The notes beneath the pieces are model-generated. The model saw only the letters and a program-made list of their open reading frames with translations, was not told the DNA's origin and ran no database searches. Shown here piece after piece: positions 1 through 11,400 of a stretch of DNA of 64,000 nucleotides. Every line of letters begins with the position of its first letter. Within the stretch, counting starts at the first letter, position 1. A program made the position numbers and the translations under genes. The stretch covers positions 170,001 through 234,000 of the forward strand of contig CAJQUW010007848.1 of assembly GCA_907163375.1 (NCBI GenBank), given 5' to 3'. Source of the DNA: Prostheceraeus crozeri (taxonomy: Eukaryota > Platyhelminthes > Polycladida > Euryleptidae).

Positions 1-2272
1 TTCTAGCAAAGTGATGCGCTTAAACAGTCTACTTCTGTGATTGTAGCACATCTTTTTCATAATCGCAATACCTGCCAGTTCATACTTGCAGTTATCATAT
101 ATGTGGCATTTCTTCTAAAAAAATCGCCCACCCTCTAATATAACACTCACCTTTCCTTGCCTGCAGTAATAATCGCCCATCGTCTAATCAGTTACGATGG
201 CTTTCTCAGACATGTCCATGGTATCATTCTACATTGAGTCATTATCACACATTCTACTGCTTCATTATCATACTGCAGATTTCTACTCTGAGACTTGATG
301 CTAATTGCGACCTCAAAGCCTCCATGAATGACTTCAGTAACGATTCTATTGTCCACTGTGATTCTGATGACTAGAATTACATTACTTTTTGGAATGTCTT
401 ACTTTTTGTGCGTCATTCTGAAAGATGCAACTTTTCATTTTTCGCATGTAGATATCAAAAATCGAATATGAAACATGCGGCAATCTTAGATTCATATCTT
501 TATAAATGAAAGAATTTCTCTTCTGACAGATGCGTGCATGCAGTAGTGTCGATTATAAGCAGTGCTATGCTATAATGTGGTGGTGGTTCATTTCATCGAC
601 ATGTAGATGATACTCGCTCAATAGCATCATGCATCCGTAGATAGTTAAAGACACAAATTAACTCAATGATTCGTAGACGTCAAGCTATGATGTCTTTGAG
701 CTTAGTCAGGTACTCCAATGTCTTCTGATTCTTAACATAGACATTGATGAAACTACCTGTCGATGAAGTAAACCACAATCTATAATATACAATATTTGCA
801 AATTATCTATTGATTTAAAATGCCGTTGCTTATGTAGGCCTAACTCAAAAGGAACTTTAGATTAACCTCTTACCCTCCAGTAGTCACTCAACCTCTGTTA
901 TTCGCGCACTTCAAATTGAGATGAATTTGATCAACCGGAGCGATTATTAGAGGAAATGCAGTACACAATGTAGACATGTACACAACTATTTGACTACCAC
1001 CTATTTGATTTCTTTTAACTCGAATAAGTGCAACCTTATACTATACAGCGTATTTTCCGTTTCTGAATCCTGCTCAATTTCATTGCGTCATCTTTCATCT
1101 TTGAAATATCCTAATCAGGTCAATTTCTTGAAACCGTGTCATCACTTTTTAGCATGCAATCGTTGTGAAAGTTCTCTTTTTACTGAGATGCTATGTTGCA
1201 CAACATTTGTATGTAATTATGTCTTGAAATTATTTATTTGAGATGTCATGAAGTTGACGACAAGAGTCACAATTGTAAACTTGATATTCTTTGCTTTTAT
1301 TCTTCTTCCCGAGAAATTGGCATACCGGCACGGAATCATAGCCTATGCCAAGGCATGTGGTGTAGTAACTCTTGAATTCGATTTCTATGTTAAACAGCAA
1401 CTGTTTCTCGACAATAAGCATCATCGAACAAGAAATCATTTGCGCATTATTAATCTTGATATTATTATATTGAGCCAATCTCTATAAACAACATCATTGA
1501 TTTTTTTCGGGACATGTGCAACTCTACGTTTCGGGAACTATTTCATGTGACTGTGATGAATAATCACAGAGCAGGGTTTTCAAAATTTAGTGCTTTGCAT
1601 GTTTGGAAAAGTGCTGCATTTCTTATTTGAACGATTGTCGCAACTTCATGATGCCAAATATTCTAAAAAGATGACCAAGAAACTCACATTATTGTGAGTC
1701 TTATGATTTTTGCACAGCTTATGTAACAAGTGCTCGTTTTGTATATCATTTAGGTCTGACGACATTCTATTCTACTAAATTAAAAGTATGTTTATTGCTC
1801 TTAATAAAGCAGATTCAACAACAACGTCCCACCTTGAATACTTAACATATCATTGATCGGCTAACCGGTAAAGAAACTTTAACCGCTTCCGATGACAAGA
1901 CCGATTTTACACTTATTTGGTTCTGATCACCGAAACTAAACTCGGCTATGTCGATATTTTCAATGACAAAATTGACCTCGGCTAATGATCAAATCGATGA
2001 GAGAGAAATACGCAAAAGGCCATCATCTCGCCATCAACAGGAATGTCTTCCATCTTTGAAAGGAAGGAAGAAATAAAATTGTCCGATCAACCGTCTTTTA
2101 TAGTCCCCTCGGGAGAGACGCGCGATACGGACGAAATGGTATTATTATGATCACGGTACTTTTCTTTGCAATAAGAGAGATAAAATCAGTGTATGGAACT
2201 TGTGTCGAGCCCCGAAGCAACTCATGGCTGAGGTCGCGACACGGAGTAATGAATTTTCAATTTCTCTTCCAG
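1..2272. other. Probable intron upstream of the first visible SLC4A11-type exon
   Basis: AT-rich sequence with no open frame that I can tie to a protein family and no recognisable repeat. It ends in a pyrimidine-rich tract and an AG at 2271-2272 that serves the exon at 2273. Upstream exons of the carrier were looked for and not found, so they should lie before the window. Confidence 0.5.
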
Positions 2273-2441
2273 TCAGAAATTTGACCGCAGATAGCGGAAC
2301 GCTTTCCGTCCAAATTCAGCCCCTTCATATGCTATCTTGGCAAGGCATCCTCGGGGCAATGGGTCTTGCCTTTCCTCTGTCACTGCTCTTCTTTATGGAC
2401 CAGAATATCTCAAGCGCAATGGTCAACTCCCCCAGCAATAA
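2273..2441 (+). CDS. slc4a11: SLC4A11-type gene, exon A (transmembrane segment)
   Basis: The acceptor is the AG at 2271-2272 after a pyrimidine tract, and the donor is GTAAGT at 2442. The exon enters with two bases of a split codon and leaves with two bases (AA) that the next exon completes to Lys. It contains [20 protein letters not shown], the conserved SLC4 segment at the end of a membrane helix. The open frame continues 5' of the acceptor but loses family similarity there, so the upstream ATG at 2200 is not a real start. Confidence 0.9.
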
Positions 2442-5400
2442 GTAAGTTTATCAATAATAAGAAATATCTTATGATATTATTGACAGAAATAGACAGATAA
2501 AACAGATGTGCAAGTTGCCTAACGGGAAGAGCGCCGATAACACGTCCGCACGCTCAGGCATCAACCGAAGTTGTGAATCTGAATGCCTTGTTGTGCGAAT
2601 TATCGGATGGTCTTCATTAGACCCAAGACAAGAAGTCTAACTAAATAGATTTGGGTTGTAAAATCTTCGCATGCGGGTAATCTTCACTTAGTCAGGGTTG
2701 GTAACCTATCAGTGACTCCCCTGGCGGACGGATTCGAACCATGAACCTTCGATACCTGCGTATCGATCCTTCCACCAACGAAGCTATCCTGGCACTTCAC
2801 AAGTGATTTATTATTGAAAAAATGATGGTTTAACGTCACTACGCCCCTTCACTAGGGACTTGGACGGTGCTGACATTGTCAGATTTTAATCTAGAGGAGG
2901 GTGGCCAACCCACGCGATGCCTTCCTGTGCAGCCCACTCAATAATTTCAAAAATAACTGCGATTCTTCCCCAGAACCCTTACAGGCATTGAAATCTAGTG
3001 CTGGGTTTCTATAAAATTATCCTCCTCGAGAGAGATCTACACGTATTGTTAAACATGCCATTTTCGTATCCTCGCATTTGGGAGCTACGTATACACATGC
3101 GAGCAACTGGCCTCTCGATTGAAACACGTGAAAAGCTGTCTGTTATCGTACAAGAAATAAAGACAAACATTTTGATATCACTTTGCGCATCGCAAGATCA
3201 AGCTTATCCAATGACCTTGCCGTGTTGTCTGTAGATCATCAATCCCAAGAAAGTATAATTAAGGTTTTCTATGAGCTTTTTATAAACTCTTCATGTTCAA
3301 ATAGTTTTTCTGAATGTTTAAATAAAAACAGGTTTCTAACAAAATTTGCAAGAAAAAATTTGAATTTTTGACTTCGTATAAGCACGTATAAACACGTCTA
3401 TTTAATGATAGGACAATATAAATATTTTTCTACATTTTTAGATGTGAAGCGTAGATATGAATCTACTAATGAACAGGGCAATTTTTTTATGACATGTCAT
3501 ATTTTGTCATATTTTTAGGGTTGGGTAATATTGTCATATTTTCTGTGTCTGATCATATTTTGGTCATTTTTATGCAGATTTAGACTGTAAGAGTTGCCGG
3601 GAAGAGGCGATAGAAAATGACTGATGCTTGCAGAATGACGCAGTATTGGTCTTCTCAACAGCTTGATGCAGTCTGAGGACAGTTCCAATGCATGCATTTC
3701 CTACAGATACGAATGTTACCGGCGACGCCAGGATCGGCTCGTCTGTCATCTGCCTTTCCTTGCCAGCCATCCACTGTATCGGTAGAGCGTTCTTTTCCAT
3801 GTTTAAGAAGATGCTAAGCAAAGGCAGACCCTTTTTAACATCAAATGTAGTAAATTACATCACTGTTTCGTACAACAGGCTTTAAATGGGTATACAACGG
3901 TAAAAGTTTGAAATAAATCGTTTTATTTTTTTTAAATTGAACTTTGCCTGAAAATGGAAACATAATTTTTGCTATATTTGGGATTTTTAAATTTTACTAA
4001 ATTACAATTTAAGGTTTTAAGTCATATTTTGGTCACATTTTGAGTTTTTAGGTCATATTTGGTGATATTTTAAGCTTTTTTAGTTCATATTTTTTAGATT
4101 TTTAGTGATAAAAAATTTGTCCTACTAATGAATTATTTCAAGCGATGAAAGTAAAAATAAATATTGGAAAGTAGTAATTAATTAGCATTTAATTTAAGTA
4201 TTGGAAAGTGAATTTTAATTAGTAGTCTTTTTTAAGTTGGATGCGGCCCGGCTCGACTTCAGCATTGATAATCTGGCCCGAGACCCAAAAATGGTTGGCC
4301 ATACCTGACGACTTCCAGTGAAGCTTCCGGAGCTCGACCACTGCACCGAAAGATGCCTAGACCAACTACTGAACCACTGTGCCACGGAGACCACTCCTAC
4401 TCTAAACTGAAAACTGTACTAAAAAGCAGACATTTATCCCCGGATGCGACTACAAGGCAAGGATAACAAAATGCTATGAAATCTACTATTTTTCCTTCAA
4501 AACACCTTTATAGTGACTATTATGGACACAATGCGTGACTTAAAATCGAATATTGCATTTTTTCTCGATAATCCCGCTTTGGAACTCGCGGTCAATAACA
4601 CTTTCTTTCAAAGCATTTTTATTTCTGTTATCTCTTTCAAAATTTGCGTGCAATGACTTTAATTAGGAACCATGTCAGTAATGCGAAATTAACGATAAAA
4701 GCAGGCATTGTAGGAGAAAATAACCAAAATATTCCGCTTCTTTCTTTGAGCATCCTAATTTTTTCAAAGAAAGAAAAAAAGGACTCTGTCATCTTACATG
4801 GATGCATCTTTTGTATTTTTTCTTCACATTAATTTTAAAAACTGCGCACTTTCGTTGCTTTTCATCTAAAATCAATACCGCAAAAATATTGTATTATTTT
4901 CATTTGCTGCCGTCGTTCTTTGGCTTCCTGGTCAAAATGGTTGCGAAATCTGCTTTTGATAAAACTCCGCGAGAAACTTAAAACCCCAGCAGCTCTACAG
5001 ATGATACTTTGACAACGCATAAAACTTATGTTTCTGCCATTCTTTTTGCCGGAAAGGTAGTTACATCTTGAAGATTGTGAATGGAAGTTCGTAGAATGCT
5101 TTCAAACTATGCGAGCCAATTATTTTTTCGGATAAAATTTCAAACTTTTGCGAGGGATAGTTTTGAAAGAGCTATACTTCTTTGCAAGTAAATGTAAATC
5201 ATAAATATGCAAAATAATAATAAATAATAAATATAAGCTGCAAAATATTTTAGTCTAAAATCTTTCTAAAAATTGCTTCTTGCAATGTTCTTGAAAGAAA
5301 ATCAATGACTATAAAACAATGCAGGAAAGAGCTTGTAACAAAGTATCAAAGTGTGTCATGAATCAGGTGAGTACTGAAGTACTCACTGTTAAAGCGTGCA

Positions 5401-8400
5401 CGGTGATTCGAATAAATCATAAATCTACTCGTAATCCCCGCCTACACTTTTCGCGGAAAGAAGACTAATAGTTTTGTCAAGCATAATAGCGTCTAGCGTT
5501 TTTATGCACCCCAAGCTAATGATATGTGAGCGTCGCACATTTCTCTTTTATGATAATGCTGCATCCGTCAATTCACAGCATATTTTACGTCCCCAAAACA
5601 TTTGCTGCAATAAGCTATTCATCGACTTCAATCATTTGACGCATCACATTCTTAATTTTGTTATATTTCTCTTGACGCTTGGCCCTACCCAGATTTCGGG
5701 GTTTAGCCACCATTACGTTTTTTTCACGTGCTTTTAAAACTGAACTGGAAGGCGCTGATGCAGTCAGACTTCAAATGGGAGCGTGACGATCGCATGGACA
5801 GGCACTGAACCACCGTGCTACGGGAACACAGCTACTTTCCTTTCAACTGCGAGCTTAAAATATGAATAATAGAAATTGTATCCATTTTAAGAAAACATCT
5901 CATTTGAATCTCGATAGTTATTTATAGAATCCCAAAATGAAAAATATCTCCTTTGAATATATTTCTCTTTACTATGCCGTTTTCACCGATGTAGAAGGTC
6001 ACCGATTTAGATGAGTTCCCAAACTCTCAGAGGAGAAATCAAATTTCAAATTGTTTGATTAATTGCATCCTTACCTTTCTGAAGGGTACAGAATGCGTTC
6101 TGCGTCTTCAGAAATCAATCGCAAGACTGACAAAAGAATCGTAAATTGATCATAAATTGCTCTGCCGCAAACTCACTCTTGTCATGTTATTAAATGGATT
6201 TGAGCTGCGGTGCTTTTCTTCATCCCACGAGCATTCAGATTTCAATTTACTGTTTTTAATTCATTGATGTGATATTAGAATGACAGCGACATGTATTAAA
6301 AGCATTACAAATCATTTACAGGATCAGCTATTATACAACAAAATACATGCAGAAAATCGGAGAGAGAAATATCTGCAAAATGAAGCAATTGATGAGACAG
6401 TTTACCGGATTTTTAGAAGTGCAAGCTACATCGATAGTACAACTTTTTCAATATTGTATACTAATTAGGCAATTGATTGCTTCAATAAACATCACTGGCA
6501 AGTTCTATCGATTTAATGTGCTTTCTGTATGTTGATTGGCATTGTGACAAGATAGCACAAACATTCATTGTCTCATTGACCCAGAGCTGCTTTTACGACC
6601 GATATGGCTATAAGTCATTAAACTAAACAAAATTTATGTGTTGATGGTCATATAGACAGAATGCCAATGAGCTTTACAAAGTGATCGTTGGATTTTCAAA
6701 CGCTCTGGCTTTAATAAGACAATAAATAGCCAGAGTTTGGTGGTTCAGGTCAACCAAGACACGCAGTTACCTTCCGTCTAAGAAAATTGCATAAATCATG
6801 TCAAGCTATGCTTTGTCCACATTTTCGTCGAAATGTGAATGCAATGTGAATGCATAATTAAACTGAATATCTTAAGAGAATGACAACGATTAAGTCAATA
6901 AAAGACACTAACACCCTTGATTCCCTAACCACACTCGCCTGACTAGGGAATCGAGCCGAAGTCCTCGGTGGAGACGAGCTTGCATCTTCTTCACTAGACC
7001 ACGTTGACGATACAAAAGGAATGCTTTTCAACACTCTTTTGTCCTATTTTTATTGACACAATGCTACCAGCATTCATATTGTAGCGAGACAACATATCAG
7101 CTTGTCATTCGACTACATCACAGCAGATTGACAGAGGGTGTTTTTTATTGACTCAATAGTTGTCATTCATTCTCTTTAGATTTTCATTATCTTTATCTAT
7201 CATATTGAAAATTGCCGATATCCTACTATTTCCCAAAACTTGCCCTCCAAGCTTAGAAAGAGCTCGTCCAATATCGTTGTTGCCGATTCCAGAGCGGTTG
7301 CTGAAGAAAGAATATGTGAGAAACTTTGGAAATTACATCACGTCCAAACTTTATAAATTTCAGTTTGATTAACGAAAAGGGAGTTCTTCCACGTGAGCAT
7401 TTTTAAATGCCGACGATTTTATTGTCAGAAGCTTGCAAGAACCTGACGTAGCTAGTTGCCACATGCTTGCCATTAATCTCACAAAAAGCTTCGATAAAAT
7501 GCTTGAATGCTTATTCAAAAAGGGATCAATGATGATCAAAATCCGTATTTTGTTGTTTGTCAGCAATTATCTTCAGTCTAGATCTCAAAGAATAAGATGG
7601 GAGTCGATTCATGGAAAGGATATGACCGTTCTCTGAACGATGTTCCTAAAGGGTCATCGATCGAACCTTTGCTGTTTGCATACTTTATCAGTGACCTGTC
7701 AAATAATAATAGAGTCTTAATAACTAAATTTGCGGATGACATTTCATTTGTTAGTAACATTTACAAACAGTGTCCTGAAAGTCCTTTATCATCGACCTTA
7801 TCACAAATCAGTAAATGGACAAATGAAAAGATGATGATCATTAAGAAGGAGAAGTACCATAAAATGTTTATACGACTATCATCGGCTGGCGACATGTCTC
7901 ACCTTCAAATTCAGACTATTCCATTACAGAAAACTATGACATTTCTTGGTGTCGTGTTTGATGAGTACTTCAAATGGAGAAGCCATTTCGGTTCTGTTTC
8001 AAAAGGAGCCTCTTCTAAACTGTCGGTATTGCGTCAACTGAAAGCCTTTCCTACAAAACGTGATTTGACAATTATCTGTTATACTTGTATACCTACCGTC
8101 CTATAATACGCAGCACCACCATTTGTTAATGTCAATAATGAGCAAGTAAACTTATTTGAAAAACTCCAATCCCGTGCCCATGCAATCATATGTAGATTAT
8201 CAAGCTGTAATTGCTGTGATATCATTCTTCTATTTTATCCCTGTCATGTTATTGGTATGCGATTGGTCAAAGCTTTAATCAGAGACAGCAACCATCCTCT
8301 ACATTATCTAGCTCCACAGACAAATTCATACTCAAAAACATGCCGACTACTAATGATCAAAGCTGTGGTAAGAAAATGATCTTTTATAGCTACGATGACA

Positions 8401-11400
8401 CAACTCGCGAATAATGGATTTTGATTGTGCCTTTTTCCTTTGTTTTGTATCTTATGTATTTCTTCAACTCTATTTCTGTATATTCATGTTCAAGACCACA
8501 CGATTTCAGTTATTGTGACCTATCTGATCAATCATTGTGAATTATCTGATCAACGCTAATTATTATTATGTACTGCGACAGACCTTTGTGGTCAATCTAC
8601 AGTGTGACGTAGTCGAATGACAAGCTGATATTTTGTCTCGCTACAATATGAATGCTGGTAGTATTCTGTCAATAATAATAGGACAAAAGGAATTCGATAT
8701 CACTTGGAAATGAATGCTGCCCTCACTCGCATTCCTTCTGTACCGTCAACGTGGCCTAGTGAAGAAGGTGCAAGCTCGTCTCCACCGCGGACTTCGGTTC
8801 GATTCCCTAGTCAGGCGAGTGCGGTCAAGTAATCAAGGGTGTTGGTGTCTTTTATTGACTTAATCGTTGTCATTCTCTTTAGGTATTCAATATACTACGA
8901 CAGATCTTTGTTGTCAATAATTAAACTGATGCCTTAAATTGCACTATTAAATATCCTATCAATAACGTACTATATTCCATATTCAATAAATATGGAAGCG
9001 ATTAACCGGTCAATTTTCTGATTGGAACAACATTGGTGCTATAGGTGTTGGAGAAATCAAATGAATCAGCAGGGATTCACAAACGAGTTCAGTTCATATG
9101 GATGGAGACTTGAGATTGATTAACAAAAAATTGAAGAAAAAGTCAGAGAATTATGTCCTTTTACCAAGAAAGATAGTCATATCATCCATTAAATGTCAAG
9201 CAGGTTTTGCTGCTGCCTAAATGAGCTTTGCCTTAGTACCGACAGTATAAGTAGACTTAATCGTCCTTCGGCGAATGATTGATATCAGACGAGTGGCAGC
9301 CCAGATTGGAGGCTGAGCAGATGTGAAAAGAAGTACATAAGCTCTCAGTCCTAATATCCTCACGTTTTTCATTCGCGGAATTCTTCTGTTCTTCGACAAC
9401 AATCGGCAAGTGTCATTACTTTCATTCTAATGTTTTTCAGAATGCGAAGAGATTATCCTATAGTCGCCACTTTTAACTTCTACATCAATGAGTCTCTCAG
9501 AAGTACAAAGGGATTGTGAGCACTTCTCAGAATGAGAAATTTTCGATGATTTGAAACGCGACTTGTACATCTGAATATGTATATCGTAGTAAAGTTAAAG
9601 TTAAAGCGAGAACGTTCCGCGGAGGAAAACAAACAAAAAGGAAAAAACAGCTCAACAGGGAAAAGTACTTATTGTAAGACTTTTTATCACACTGCTGTTA
9701 TATATGAAAAAAGAAGTAATAATGACCCTGAATATTTACTCAGTGCATTGATGAACTGCCGGTAACTTCTCACTATCAACCAGCCGCCATCGTTTTGGTA
9801 CCGATGTCATGACTGGGCATGTCCTCGACGTACTGTGGTCTTCCATGACAATGTAATATTACTATATCGCTATTAGAAGGCAGTAATTTAAGATCAACTG
9901 AAGCTGCGAAGCAGCTGAATATATATAATAATTATATATATATATATATAATATATATTATAATATATATAATAATATTTTATTGTCATTGGTTTCATAT
10001 CTTTGTCAGCCTCACTTATTAGATAAGTGAGATCAGCTATCTACGTATTTATTAGTAATGGGACCATCTGAATTCAAATGATGGTCATCATGTGAATTTA
10101 TGTGAGTTTAGTAATAGATAATACATAGATCTGAGGTCATTATTTGCTATAATTACCGAGAGTCGAAAGCTCGAGGTTATTATGACAAATACTGACCGAT
10201 GAAATCTATGCATTATCTGTTATAATGCATGACCTTTTCCATAGAAGTCTGCACCAGGTTAATAATTTCCAATCAGGAAAATAATTACCTGCTTCGTTGA
10301 ACTTATCAACCTGTGGAGATAGAAAGCCTTACAAAATCATGCATTATTGCAGTCCATGATTATTGCTATATAGTCAACTCTACTGACGTCATGTCATTGT
10401 TCTTTGAAGAGTTTCCAAACCATATAATCTACTACACCTTCACATGATTTCTATGATGTGTGATTTTGGAGTAGATTATATGGATAGGAAATTTGCATAG
10501 GGGTCATATAATCTCCTGAAAAATAGAATATAGAAGATCTCTTGATTACGTAGTTTGGATCAAGGAAGTCTAGAAACTATAATGTTAAGCTGCTGATTTT
10601 CGGATTTCAATGGTATCAGAATTCACTCGTCCTTCGGACTCGTGGATTCTGACCATTGAATATCCTCAAATCAGTAGCTTATCATATACATAATGCATGA
10701 TTTTGCAAGGCTTTCTATGTCCACAAGTTAACAAGTTCCACGAAGCAGGTAATTATTAACCTGGTGCAGACTTCTATGAAAAAGCCATGCATTATAACAG
10801 ATAATGCGTAGATTTCTTCGGTCATTATTTGTCATGATAACCAGGGATCTATGATTAATATAAGATATCTAAGGGACGTTCAACTCCCATACCATGTACT
10901 GGACTGGAGGCCAGTGACTTTGGTAGACTTGATTAGTGACGATAGTGTGTATGTGGATGAAACCATGGAGCAAGTTGTAAACAATTCACTTCCTGGATAT
11001 AAACTCCATTTCAAGAAAAGAAAAGGTTTTACAAAAGGATGAACACTACACGTAATAAAAAGTTCATAAAAAAGTCCTATTTCCCTGCTCCTAGCAAACA
11101 GGCAGCATTCCCTCGCTGGATGTCGAGACTAAATTTCTGCATCAGCCACGCAGCCTCCCTCTTGTCTCCTGTTGTCATTGTGAAACGCCTCCCAACTGAT
11201 TCCAAGAAGGTCTTGGTCGACTCCCCCATCGCATCACACGTCTCAACAGCCACTGGTTGGACTACAAAGCGGTCAGCGAGAGTGATGTACTTGGCTAACT
11301 TCCTCGCTTCAGCCGCATTCGTAGCAGCTCCAGTGGCAGATGCTGACAAATTCGTGTGAGAGAACGTGTCGGAACATGTGGCATCCCATACTATGCATCT

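Larger units (their letters stand above)
6867..8916 (+). mobile_element. Composite LINE/SINE retroelement flanked by a 13-bp target duplication
   Basis: ATAATTAAACTGA occurs exactly at 6854-6866 and 8917-8929 and brackets a unit made of an inverted SINE copy (about 6867-7135), a plus-strand LINE reverse-transcriptase piece (about 7190-8560) and a forward SINE copy (about 8583-8916). The two SINE arms are closely similar inverted repeats of about 270-330 bp. Target duplication and 3' tail fit LINE-type retrotransposition of the whole unit. How a SINE came to flank the LINE on both sides is not known; a 5' inversion during insertion is one explanation. Confidence 0.7.

Noticed and set aside
2703-2798. 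Functional tRNA gene on the minus strand
   Set aside because: A and B boxes are good, but the ends do not form an acceptor stem and the anticodon arm is irregular. SINE head preferred.
3570-3821. Minus-strand 83-codon frame between GTCATATTTT clusters, possibly a transposase fragment
   Set aside because: No transposase motif could be identified, so only the repeat structure is reported.
9217-9402. Basic minus-strand frame ([17 protein letters not shown]) resembling a Tc1-like helix-turn-helix
   Set aside because: The resemblance changes with frame and strand, and no catalytic region or inverted ends are nearby.
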